Assembly (NCBI GenBank): GCA_964560325.1
Contig: CAZLLV010000443.1
Coordinates: 1-7,905, forward strand
Source of the DNA: CAZLLV01 sp964560325
Lineage (GTDB): Bacteria; Acidobacteriota; Thermoanaerobaculia; Multivoradales; DATKCC01
Reading direction: 5' to 3'
DNA: 7,905 nucleotides
Part shown: positions 1 through 5,631 of the stretch, in pieces
Position numbering within the stretch: the stretch's first letter is position 1
Layout of the letters: every line of letters begins with the position of its first letter
Position numbers and translations under genes: made by a program
Notes under the pieces: generated by a model
Database searches by the model: none
What the model was told of the DNA's origin: nothing
Seen by the model: the letters and a program-made list of their open reading frames with translations, nothing else

Positions 1-131
1 GGCCGGTCGGCGCGCGCCACCTCGGTGCCGAGTGCGTCGGCGACGGCGTGGGCGGCACGCAGGTGGCCGTAGCCCATGTCGACCGCGGTGACGAGCGGAG
101 CGGGGGCTTCGGATGGCGGATGCACGGGCAT
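1..131 (-). CDS. Partial N-terminus, possible MGDG-synthase-like glycosyltransferase
   Basis: Only the first 43 codons are inside the window; the gene runs off the left edge. The ATG at 131 begins MPVHPPSEAPAPLVTAVDMG, followed by YGHLRAAHAVADALG. A short hydrophobic strand (LVTAV) leading into a glycine/histidine loop (DMGYGHLRAA) and a helix resembles the N-terminal loop of GT-B glycosyltransferases of the monogalactosyldiacylglycerol-synthase/MurG type, which carry a G-x-G-H-x-x-A loop. That assignment is inference from about 20 residues. The gene lies on the same strand as, and 60 bp downstream of, the PAP2 phosphatase and GT21 genes, so a lipid-glycosylation role would fit. There is no Shine-Dalgarno sequence before the ATG; a strong inverted repeat ends 9 nt upstream. 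Coding status is moderately sure, function weakly so. Confidence 0.55.
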   Translation of the reverse strand, partial: MPVHPPSEAPAPLVTAVDMGYGHLRAAHAVADALGTEVARADR

Positions 132-140
132 GGCGAGGCG

Positions 141-170
141 GCGGGCCGGGCGTCGAGTCGTCCGGCCCGC
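141..170 (-). repeat. Perfect 9-bp inverted repeat (hairpin) in PAP2/partial-gene spacer
   Basis: Positions 141-149 (GCGGGCCGG) and 162-170 (CCGGCCCGC) are exact reverse complements separated by a 12-nt loop. In minus-strand RNA this all-GC stem starts 21 nt after the PAP2 stop codon and ends 9 nt before the ATG of the partial downstream gene. No U-tract follows (the next bases are CGCCTCGCC and then the start codon), so it is not a classical intrinsic terminator. It could attenuate transcription, stabilise the upstream mRNA's 3' end, or block ribosome loading on the downstream gene. The pairing is seen directly; the role is inferred. Confidence 0.5.
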
Positions 171-191
171 TCGGAGGGGGAGACTACCGGG

Positions 192-785
192 TCAGGAGAG
201 GACGGCGGCGAGAACCTGGACGAGGAAGGTCCAGTCGACCAGGAGCCGGGCGAGGAAGCCGGCGCCGGTGCCGACCAGCACGCCGGCCGCCACGTCGAGC
301 GGGTAGTGGGCGCCGAGGTAGACCCGCGAGCTGCCGATGCCGGTCGCGAGCAGCAGGCAGCCGGTGCCGAGCAGCGCGCTCTCGCCGATCATCGCCACCG
401 CCACCGCGAAGGCGACCGACGTGTGGCCGGACGGGAAGCTGAACTCGTCCGGGCAGTCGATCCGCGGCGCGAAGCCGGCCAGGCCGGCGGCCGACGGTCG
501 GGGCCGGCAGGCGAGGCGCTTCAAGACCTGCGAGACGGCGGTCGCCAGCCCGGCGCCGAGACCGAGGAGCAGCATCAGACGCAGCCCGTGCCCCCCGGCG
601 GCTCCCAGCGCAAGTCCGGCGATCACCCAGCTCTCGGTGTCGCCGAGGCGGGTGAGTGTGCGCATGGCGCGGGTCAGGACGGCCGACTCGACCCGGCCGA
701 GGAGGAGCAGGAGACCCCGATCGAAGGTGGCGAGGCGCCCGGACGGCACCGACTCGATCGCGCCGGTCGTTTCGAAGGGGATCAT
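192..785 (-). CDS. PAP2-superfamily membrane phosphatase
   Basis: This 197-aa protein belongs to the type 2 phosphatidic acid phosphatase family, integral membrane enzymes that dephosphorylate lipid phosphates or polyprenyl diphosphates through a histidine phosphoenzyme. All three signature motifs are present: K89-x6-R96-P97 (in KRLACRPRP), P118-S-G-H121 (FPSGHTS), and S153-R154-x5-H160-x3-D164 (SRVYLGAHYPLD). H160 is the expected nucleophile and H121 the acid. Hydrophobic segments lie near 54-85, 122-150 and 163-183, consistent with the usual multi-pass fold. The start ATG overlaps the upstream GT21 stop by 4 bp (ATGA) and has a GGGAGG Shine-Dalgarno 4 nt before it, so translation is probably coupled. 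The substrate cannot be read from sequence; the neighbour suggests a phosphorylated lipid precursor or by-product of glycolipid synthesis. Undecaprenyl-diphosphate phosphatase activity is an alternative. Confidence 0.9.
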   Translation of the reverse strand: MIPFETTGAIESVPSGRLATFDRGLLLLLGRVESAVLTRAMRTLTRLGDTESWVIAGLALGAAGGHGLRLMLLLGLGAGLATAVSQVLKRLACRPRPSAAGLAGFAPRIDCPDEFSFPSGHTSVAFAVAVAMIGESALLGTGCLLLATGIGSSRVYLGAHYPLDVAAGVLVGTGAGFLARLLVDWTFLVQVLAAVLS

Positions 786-1999
786 GCGGCCTCCCGCGAC
801 TCGGGCATGGACGGGTAGTCGGCGAGGACCGGCTCCTCGGCGGGGGAGAGCACGCTGCCCGGGCCGATCACGAGCGGGGTACCGCGCCAGTCGACCCGGC
901 GGCGGAGCGCGCCGACCGGCCAGAGGGCGAGGACCAGGAGATCCTTGACCGGCAGCCAGAGGAGCCGGCGGAGCGGGAACGGTCCCCGCAAGTGGCGCAG
1001 GAGCACGCCCTGCCCGGCGACCGCCGCCGCCGCGAGGAGCAGCCCGGCCGCCGCCCAGGCCGCGGCGCCCGCGGCACCGGCGGCGGCGGCGAAGGCGAGC
1101 GCCCAGGGCGTGGGCGCGAGGAGCGGCTCACCGGCGTAGGCCCACGGCGAGATCCGCCGGCGCATCTGGCACCAGCGCAGGTGCCGGGCGAGGAAGGAGC
1201 GCACCGTCCTCCGGCGCCCGACGACCGCGAGCGGCACCGGACTGAGGACCACCCGGTGGCCGGCCGCCTGGAAGGCGCGTCCGAGCACGTAGTCCTCGGC
1301 CAGCACGTCGCGCACCGAGCGCCAGCCGCCGAGCCGCTCCAGGTCGGAGCGCCGCATCAGCATCGACTTGCCGACCACGCAGGCGTGCCCGGCCAGCCGG
1401 TCGGCGGCGCAGACGGCGCCGGCCACGAAGGTGCCGAGGTGCAGGTTGTCGAGCGCCGCGCCGGGGCTCTCCTCGCCGCCGGCCGCGAGCACGCTCGACA
1501 CCAGTCCGACCCGGGGGTCGGCGAGCTCGGCGGAGAGAGTCGAGAGGGCGTCCGCGGCCGGCCGCACGTCGGCGTCCGAGACGAGGATCCAGTCGTGGCG
1601 AGCGAAACGGGAGAGGTGCGCGAGGTTGCTGACCTTCGGATTGAGGCCGAGATCGGGGGCGCCGGTCACCACCCGGATCGGCACCTCCGGAAAGTCGTCC
1701 CTCAGCCGCCCGGCGACTGCGAGCGCCGGGTCGTCCGCGTCGGCGGTGCCGAGGACGAGCTCGAAGTGAAGATGATCTTGGCGGGCCCAGGCGGCGAGGT
1801 TGTCGTACAGGTCGGGATCGGCGCCCTTGAGCGGTTTGAGGACCGAGATCGCCGGCACCGGCACCATGCGGGCAGCGAGCGCGCCGCGCCGGTCGCGCCG
1901 CCCGCGGCGCAGGGTCGCGATCGCCGCCGCGGCACAGCCGAGGGTGAGAGCGGCGGAGAGGGCGGCGACGAGGCCGAGGGCGATAAGTGGTGCCGTCAT
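782..1999 (-). CDS. GT21-family glycosyltransferase (ceramide glucosyltransferase / HpnI-like)
   Basis: This 405-aa membrane protein matches GT21 processive-type enzymes: eukaryotic and bacterial ceramide glucosyltransferase, and HpnI, which adds an N-acetylglucosamine unit to bacteriohopanetetrol. An N-terminal membrane anchor (about 4-30) is followed by a GT-A catalytic domain starting ISVLKPLKGADPDLYDNL (51-68). Further conserved elements are NPKVSNL (120-126), the D2 motif SDAD (141-144), GKSMLMRR (210-217), the D3 motif AEDY (234-237), and R272-x-x-R275-W276, the (Q/R)xxRW motif. Two or more C-terminal hydrophobic segments (about 293-330 and 346-367) place the active site at the cytoplasmic face. 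The start at 1999 is preferred because it has GAGGA 7 nt upstream and begins directly before the anchor; a longer in-frame reading to 2188 adds only Arg/Ser-rich sequence. It leads the operon with the PAP2 gene. The acceptor (sphingolipid, hopanoid or other) is undetermined. Confidence 0.85.
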   Translation of the reverse strand: MTAPLIALGLVAALSAALTLGCAAAAIATLRRGRRDRRGALAARMVPVPAISVLKPLKGADPDLYDNLAAWARQDHLHFELVLGTADADDPALAVAGRLRDDFPEVPIRVVTGAPDLGLNPKVSNLAHLSRFARHDWILVSDADVRPAADALSTLSAELADPRVGLVSSVLAAGGEESPGAALDNLHLGTFVAGAVCAADRLAGHACVVGKSMLMRRSDLERLGGWRSVRDVLAEDYVLGRAFQAAGHRVVLSPVPLAVVGRRRTVRSFLARHLRWCQMRRRISPWAYAGEPLLAPTPWALAFAAAAGAAGAAAWAAAGLLLAAAAVAGQGVLLRHLRGPFPLRRLLWLPVKDLLVLALWPVGALRRRVDWRGTPLVIGPGSVLSPAEEPVLADYPSMPESREAA

Positions 2000-2006
2000 G
2001 GTCGAG

Positions 2007-2011
2007 TCCTC
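2007..2011 (-). promoter_or_regulatory. Shine-Dalgarno fixing the GT21 start at 1999
   Basis: On the minus strand GAGGA sits 7 nt before the ATG at 1997-1999. This supports that start over an in-frame ATG 189 nt further upstream, which would extend back across the whole divergent spacer. Confidence 0.6.
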
Positions 2012-2013
2012 GG

Positions 2014-2041
2014 TTCGTAGGATCTCTCGCGCCGGTGACAA
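2014..2041 (-). promoter_or_regulatory. Weak candidate promoter for the GT21-PAP2 operon
   Basis: Reading the minus strand, TTGTCA (2041-2036; 5 of 6 matches to the sigma-70 -35 consensus) is followed after 16 nt by TACGAA (2019-2014; 3 of 6 matches to the -10 consensus). This lies just upstream of the GT21 ribosome binding site and would give a very short leader. The -10 match is poor and the housekeeping sigma preference of this organism is unknown, so this is only a candidate. No convincing promoter for the plus-strand gene could be picked in the 2000-2150 spacer. Confidence 0.2.
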
Positions 2042-2132
2042 CCGCGTGGCGAGGCGGCATCGGAGCGGTGAACATGTGACAGCCTCCGGCTGGAAACGTT
2101 CTTGCACTGCTTCCGGCGGACGGACCGACGCG

Positions 2133-2140
2133 AAGGAGGA
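2133..2140 (+). promoter_or_regulatory. Shine-Dalgarno deciding the GTG start at 2151
   Basis: AAGGAGGA is a near-perfect anti-16S match. It lies 10 nt before GTG 2151, slightly long spacing but the only good site nearby. No in-frame ATG competes; the reading frame upstream merely runs antisense through the divergent GT21 gene. Confidence 0.65.
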
Positions 2141-2150
2141 GACCTGCGCC

Positions 2151-3716
2151 GTGGCGATACGACTACGAGAGATCAAGTTTTCCCGCACCCTGGGGCTCGA
2201 CCACTACCGGGCGTTCGAGGGCCTCGAGGACGACTTCGAGGCCTCGATGCACCTGGGCACCGAGCTCGCCGACGAGCTCGGCTCCCGCCGGGTCTGGATG
2301 CTCGGGCTCGCCGAGCACGGCAGCTCGGAGGCCGAGACCATCCCGGCGCTCTGCCGGCTGATCGCCGACACCGGGGTCGACTGCCGGTGGATGGTGGTGG
2401 AGTGCGACGACGAGCGCTTCTACGAGACCGTCGAGATGCTGGGCGAGATGCTGCGCGGGGAGCCCGGCCCCGACCCGGAGGGGGACGATCCGGGCCTCGA
2501 AGAGCGCTCACCGATCTACGAAGGGGTCCTGGAAGAGACGGCGGAGGAGCTCGAGCGCCACCTCGACCCGCGCGACGTGGTGATCGTCCACGGCGGCGCT
2601 CTCGCCGGCCTCGCCCGCTTCCTGCCGGAGGGTCACCGGGGGCGCTTGCTCTGGGTCAGCCGGCAGGGAGTCGGGCGCGAGACCGAGCCCTCGCGCGAGG
2701 CGTGGTCTTTCCTCGAGCCCCATCTGGAGGTCTACTCCCGCTGCCTCTTCCCCGACCGGAGCTTCATCCCGCCCTTCCTGCGGGACAAAAGCGGCGTCGT
2801 CACCCCGGGCATCGATCCCCTCTCGCACAAGAACCGCCTCCTGCGCCCGTACAAGCTCGCTGGCGTGCTGCGCTCCGCCGGCCTGGTCGAGCGGCCGCAG
2901 GTGCCGGAGTGGGCGGAGTTCGAGGGCGCCATCGAGGTGCTGCGCGGCAACGCGTGGAAGAAGGAGCCGCTGCTCAACCCGTTCTACCGGCCGCTCGTCG
3001 TCCAGGTCTCGAGGTTCGAGCGCGCCAAGGGGTTCGTCGAGCTCCTGGAAGGCTTCCACCACCTGCTCCAGATATACCCGGAGCGGATCCGCCACCTGAA
3101 GGTCGACGCCGCGCGCATCGGGCAGGAGCTCGGCGAAGCGGAGCTGATCCTCGCCGGGCCGGACCCGGAGAAGCTGCCCTACAGCCCGGGCGGCAAGGCG
3201 GCGCTCCGCCGTCTCGCCGAGCGGCACTCGGCGCTGCCGCCCGAGGTCGCGAAGCGGGTGCACGTGTTGAAGCTGCCGGTCGCGAACGCCAAGGAGAACC
3301 ACCTGACGGTGAACGCGCTCCAGCGCCTCGCCTCGGTCTACGTCCAGTGCTCGCTCGACCACGGCTTCGGGCTGACCGTGCTCGAGGCGCTCTGGAAGGG
3401 GGTGCCGGTGGTCGCCTCGGACGTCAGCGGCATCGGCCACCGGTTGCGCGACGGGGCCGACGGAACCCTGATCGAGGACCCGCGCGACCCCGAGTCGGTC
3501 GCGATGGCGATCCTGGAGGTCTTCGCGGACCGGCGGTCGGCCGACGTGCTCAGCCGCTCCGGGCACGAGCGGGTGGCCGAGAGCTACCTGATCCTCCAGC
3601 ACGTGCGCCGGTTCCTAGAGGAGATCGGCGGCGTGGTGGAGGCGGCCGGAGCCGCGCGGCCCAAGCCGGTCGCGGCGGTGGAGAAGCCGAGCTCGAAGAA
3701 GAGCAAGACGGCCTGA
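2151..3716 (+). CDS. TreT-like GT4 glycosyltransferase (divergent trehalose synthase family)
   Basis: This 521-aa GT-B protein resembles trehalose glycosyltransferring synthase (TreT), which joins NDP-glucose and glucose into trehalose. Diagnostic stretches are IDPLSHKN (221-228; TreT enzymes have IDPLS-x-KN), FIPPFL (205-210), VSRFERAKG (286-294, with the R288/K293 pair that binds nucleotide-sugar phosphates) and HGFGLTVLEALWKG (404-417). The N-terminal domain (about 45-235) carries the Rossmann strand RVWMLGLAEHG and DVVIVHGG (142-149). Several positions differ from family norms: the glycine-rich GGG-type N-terminal loop reads HGSSEAE (56-62), and the first Glu of the E-x7-E motif is His404, E412 being kept. 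The protein is also about 100 residues longer than typical TreT, with extra sequence around 235-280 and 312-330 and a Pro/Lys/Ser tail after 500. The product may therefore not be trehalose. It is divergent from the lipid operon and convergent with the SMUG gene. Confidence 0.8.
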   Translation: MAIRLREIKFSRTLGLDHYRAFEGLEDDFEASMHLGTELADELGSRRVWMLGLAEHGSSEAETIPALCRLIADTGVDCRWMVVECDDERFYETVEMLGEMLRGEPGPDPEGDDPGLEERSPIYEGVLEETAEELERHLDPRDVVIVHGGALAGLARFLPEGHRGRLLWVSRQGVGRETEPSREAWSFLEPHLEVYSRCLFPDRSFIPPFLRDKSGVVTPGIDPLSHKNRLLRPYKLAGVLRSAGLVERPQVPEWAEFEGAIEVLRGNAWKKEPLLNPFYRPLVVQVSRFERAKGFVELLEGFHHLLQIYPERIRHLKVDAARIGQELGEAELILAGPDPEKLPYSPGGKAALRRLAERHSALPPEVAKRVHVLKLPVANAKENHLTVNALQRLASVYVQCSLDHGFGLTVLEALWKGVPVVASDVSGIGHRLRDGADGTLIEDPRDPESVAMAILEVFADRRSADVLSRSGHERVAESYLILQHVRRFLEEIGGVVEAAGAARPKPVAAVEKPSSKKSKTA

Positions 3717-3726
3717 ACCGGGCCGG

Positions 3727-4461
3727 TCAAGACACTTCGACGCCGAGCTCGCGGAGCTGCTCCTCGGCCGTCTCCGCCCAGCCTCGGTTGGCCGCCGGGC
3801 TCGCCGGGCTCGGGTGGAGCACGCAGCCGACCTCCGGCCGCCGGCTCGCCTGCGGGCCGTCCCGCCCGTCGAGCACCGCCCGGACGCGGCCCTCGGCGAA
3901 GCGCCCCACGCCCACCACCAGCCTCGGCGCGAGATGCTCGACCGCCCGCGCGAGCGCCCGGTCGCACGCCGCGAAGAGCGGCTCGCTCTCCGCCTTCGGC
4001 AGCTTGTCGGGCGTGCGGTTCCGGCCGCTCTCCTCCATGAAGACGAGCGGGCAGTAGTTCCAGACGAAGAAGCGCTCGAAGAAGCGCTCCGGCGTGCCGA
4101 ACCGGTCGCGCGCCCAGCCCCAGAGGCGGCTGCCGCTGACCTCGCTCCGCGAGCAGGCGAAGCCTTCGATCGGGCGCTTCGGATGCTCCGGCTCCGGCCG
4201 CGCGACCTCGCCCTCGATCCCCATCCAGTCGCGCACCATCGAGATCTCGCCGAACGGCACGCCGGTCTGGGCCATCCCCCAAGGCCCGGGGTTCATGCCG
4301 ACCAGGAGCACCTCCTTCGGGGCGCCGCCGAAGCGGTCGAGGTAACAGAGGTGCGGCCCCCGCGCGTACTCGAGCGGGTCGTAGACGTGGGTGACCGGGG
4401 GGCCGAAGCGGAGGTCGCGGAGCGCGCGGACGAGGTCGTCGACGATCGCGTGGAGCGTCAC
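3727..4461 (-). CDS. SMUG1-type uracil-DNA glycosylase
   Basis: This 244-aa protein is a family 3 uracil-DNA glycosylase, which removes uracil and oxidised uracil derivatives from DNA to start base excision repair. The first active-site motif GMNPGPWGMAQTGVPFG (55-71) carries the catalytic-water Asn at N57; it matches vertebrate SMUG1 closely, with Trp for Phe at 61. WNYCPL (134-139) provides the base-recognition Asn135, and ESGRNRTPDKLP (144-155) is another SMUG1 hallmark. The second motif HPSPASPAANRGW (216-228) supplies His216 and the DNA-intercalation loop. Length fits the family. The GTG start overlaps the upstream stop by 4 bp (GTGA) and has GGAGG 4 nt before it. It is the last gene of the five-gene run starting at ssb. 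No key residue is missing, so activity is expected. UDG families 1 and 4 are excluded by the motifs. Confidence 0.93.
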   Translation of the reverse strand: MTLHAIVDDLVRALRDLRFGPPVTHVYDPLEYARGPHLCYLDRFGGAPKEVLLVGMNPGPWGMAQTGVPFGEISMVRDWMGIEGEVARPEPEHPKRPIEGFACSRSEVSGSRLWGWARDRFGTPERFFERFFVWNYCPLVFMEESGRNRTPDKLPKAESEPLFAACDRALARAVEHLAPRLVVGVGRFAEGRVRAVLDGRDGPQASRRPEVGCVLHPSPASPAANRGWAETAEEQLRELGVEVS

Positions 4462-5279
4462 TCGTCCTCCGTCTCGTCGAGCAGGCGGCGCAGGGCGCGC
4501 CGGACCTGCTCGTGCGCGAGGCGCGGGTCGATCGCCTGCCCGGGCTCCCCGGGCTCGAACGCCACGCCCGCCGCACGCTCGCTGCGCCAGGCGACCCGGC
4601 CCGGCTGCACGAGCAGCGACTCGCCGCCCGGCAGCCGCAGGTCGAAGACGACCTTCCGGCCGGTCTGCCAGTCGGGCGGCGGATTGCGCACGCCGGCGCC
4701 GCCGCGCGACAGGTTCTCGAGCCGCGTCGCGTAGACCTTCCCGTCCGGCAGACCGAGCTCGACCTCGGCGTCGATCCGCGTGCGTAGCTCGCGGCGGCCC
4801 GACAGCTCGAGCGCCGAGACCACGTTCTCGCCGTGGCGGCGGATGATGGCGGCGCGCAGCTTGATCGCGAGGAGCGGTCGTTCACGGAAGAGCTGGAGCA
4901 GGTCGACGGTGCGGACCTGGAGCAGCAGCGACGGCTCCGAGGCGATCGCGGTGGCGGTCCGCGGGCTGCCGTCGAGCAGGCCCATCTCGCCGAAGAAGCC
5001 GCCCGATCCGAGGCGCGCGAGGCGCTGCACCACCTCGCCCACCCGGTCGCGGACGATCACCACGACGCCCGACTGGATGACGTACAGGCCGTCGCCGGCG
5101 TCGCCCTCCCGGAAGATCCGGGTGTCGGCCGGCAGCCGCCGGTCGATGCACCGGCCGGCCAGCAGGCGGAGCTCGTCCTCGGTCAGGTCCTCGAACAGCG
5201 GCACCCCGCGCAGCGCCTGGACGCGAGACGCCTCGGCGCCCTCGGCCGGAGCGGGCGGCGGGGAGGGGGTCGGGCTCAA
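4458..5279 (-). CDS. Cyclic-nucleotide-binding + PilZ domain protein
   Basis: This is a two-sensor protein of 273 aa if it starts at TTG 5279. After a Pro-rich leader, a CRP-type cyclic-nucleotide-binding domain spans about 25-130; its phosphate-binding cassette is GEMGLLDGSPRTATA (97-111), with E98 and R107 as the expected ribose and phosphate contacts. A PilZ domain (about 161-250) follows, with R162-x3-R166 (RRELR) and N189-x-S191-x2-G194 (NLSRGG), the standard c-di-GMP-binding residues. A charged helix ends the protein. There is no helix-turn-helix, kinase, cyclase or membrane segment, so it probably acts by contacting a partner. The TTG overlaps the PCD stop (TTGA), with no Shine-Dalgarno, suggesting coupling. 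A longer reading to an ATG at 5378 would add Pro/Arg-rich sequence inside the PCD gene and is disfavoured. Domains are well supported; the start and the target are not. Confidence 0.82.
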   Translation of the reverse strand: MSPTPSPPPAPAEGAEASRVQALRGVPLFEDLTEDELRLLAGRCIDRRLPADTRIFREGDAGDGLYVIQSGVVVIVRDRVGEVVQRLARLGSGGFFGEMGLLDGSPRTATAIASEPSLLLQVRTVDLLQLFRERPLLAIKLRAAIIRRHGENVVSALELSGRRELRTRIDAEVELGLPDGKVYATRLENLSRGGAGVRNPPPDWQTGRKVVFDLRLPGGESLLVQPGRVAWRSERAAGVAFEPGEPGQAIDPRLAHEQVRRALRRLLDETEDE

Positions 5280-5614
5280 GGGCGGGGGATGCGGTCGGTC
5301 CGGGCCGCCATGCGGAAGTCGTTCTCGTGGAGGCCGCCGATGGCGTGGGTCCACCAGACCACGGCGACCTTTCCCCACTCGGTCACGATCCTCGGGTGGT
5401 GGCCCTGCTCCTCGGCGATCTCGCCCACGCGGTTCGTGAAGGCGAGGGCGGCGGCGAAGTCGGGGAAGGGGAAGCGGCGCTCCAGGCGCTGGACGCCGTC
5501 GACCGCGCGCACCTCCCAGTCGGGGACCTGCTCGCGCAGGCGGGCGATCTCCTCGTCGGTGGCCGGATCGACCCCGCCCTCACACGGCACGCACTTCTCG
5601 TCGGCTAAGGACAT
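5276..5614 (-). CDS. Pterin-4a-carbinolamine dehydratase (PCD/DCoH)
   Basis: This 112-aa protein dehydrates 4a-hydroxytetrahydrobiopterin, recycling the pterin cofactor of aromatic amino acid hydroxylases; some bacterial homologues occur without a hydroxylase and have been linked to molybdopterin metabolism. The family signature is intact: EEQGHHP (68-74) with catalytic His72 and His73, W80, T89-H90 as the third catalytic histidine, and GGLHENDF (93-100) with D99. An N-terminal CVPC motif (8-11) followed by EGG is common in one bacterial subgroup. It starts 17 nt after the serC stop with no clear Shine-Dalgarno, and its stop overlaps the proposed TTG start of the CNB-PilZ gene. No phenylalanine hydroxylase is in the window, so the physiological substrate is not indicated. 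The name phhB is avoided for that reason. Confidence 0.93.
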   Translation of the reverse strand: MSLADEKCVPCEGGVDPATDEEIARLREQVPDWEVRAVDGVQRLERRFPFPDFAAALAFTNRVGEIAEEQGHHPRIVTEWGKVAVVWWTHAIGGLHENDFRMAARTDRIPRP

Positions 5615-5631
5615 GGCCCGAGTCTACAAGC

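Noticed and set aside
1..13. GGCCGGTCGGCGC at the left edge, matching the reverse complement of part of the ssb/dtd spacer (near 7268-7280)
   Set aside because: GGCCGGTC or its complement recurs at several places in coding DNA (for example near 914, 3721 and 4658), as expected at this base composition, so a shared regulatory site is not supported.
48..818. Plus-strand open frame (256 codons) opposite the PAP2 gene
   Set aside because: It is antisense to a gene with complete PAP2 motifs and reads as Gly/Arg/Glu-rich low complexity.
656..2020. Plus-strand open frame (454 codons) opposite the GT21 gene
   Set aside because: It is the antisense shadow of a gene with all its catalytic motifs, and its own translation is low-complexity and Glu/Arg/Gly-rich.
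2000..2188. 63-residue N-terminal extension of the GT21 protein
   Set aside because: It would cross the divergent spacer and the start of the plus-strand gene, carries no membrane or domain signal, and the ATG at 1999 has a good Shine-Dalgarno.
2508..3602. Minus-strand open frame (364 codons) opposite the TreT-like gene
   Set aside because: No ribosome binding site or domain is visible; composition is that of an antisense frame in GC-rich DNA.
2102..4057. Plus-strand open frame (651 codons) across the TreT-like gene and the SMUG 3' end
   Set aside because: It is a +1-type shadow, Arg/Pro/Ala-rich, and crosses a convergent gene border.
5280..5378. 33-residue N-terminal extension of the CNB-PilZ protein
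   Set aside because: It lies entirely inside the PCD coding region and is Pro/Arg-rich; the TTG that overlaps the PCD stop is the simpler start, though without a Shine-Dalgarno.
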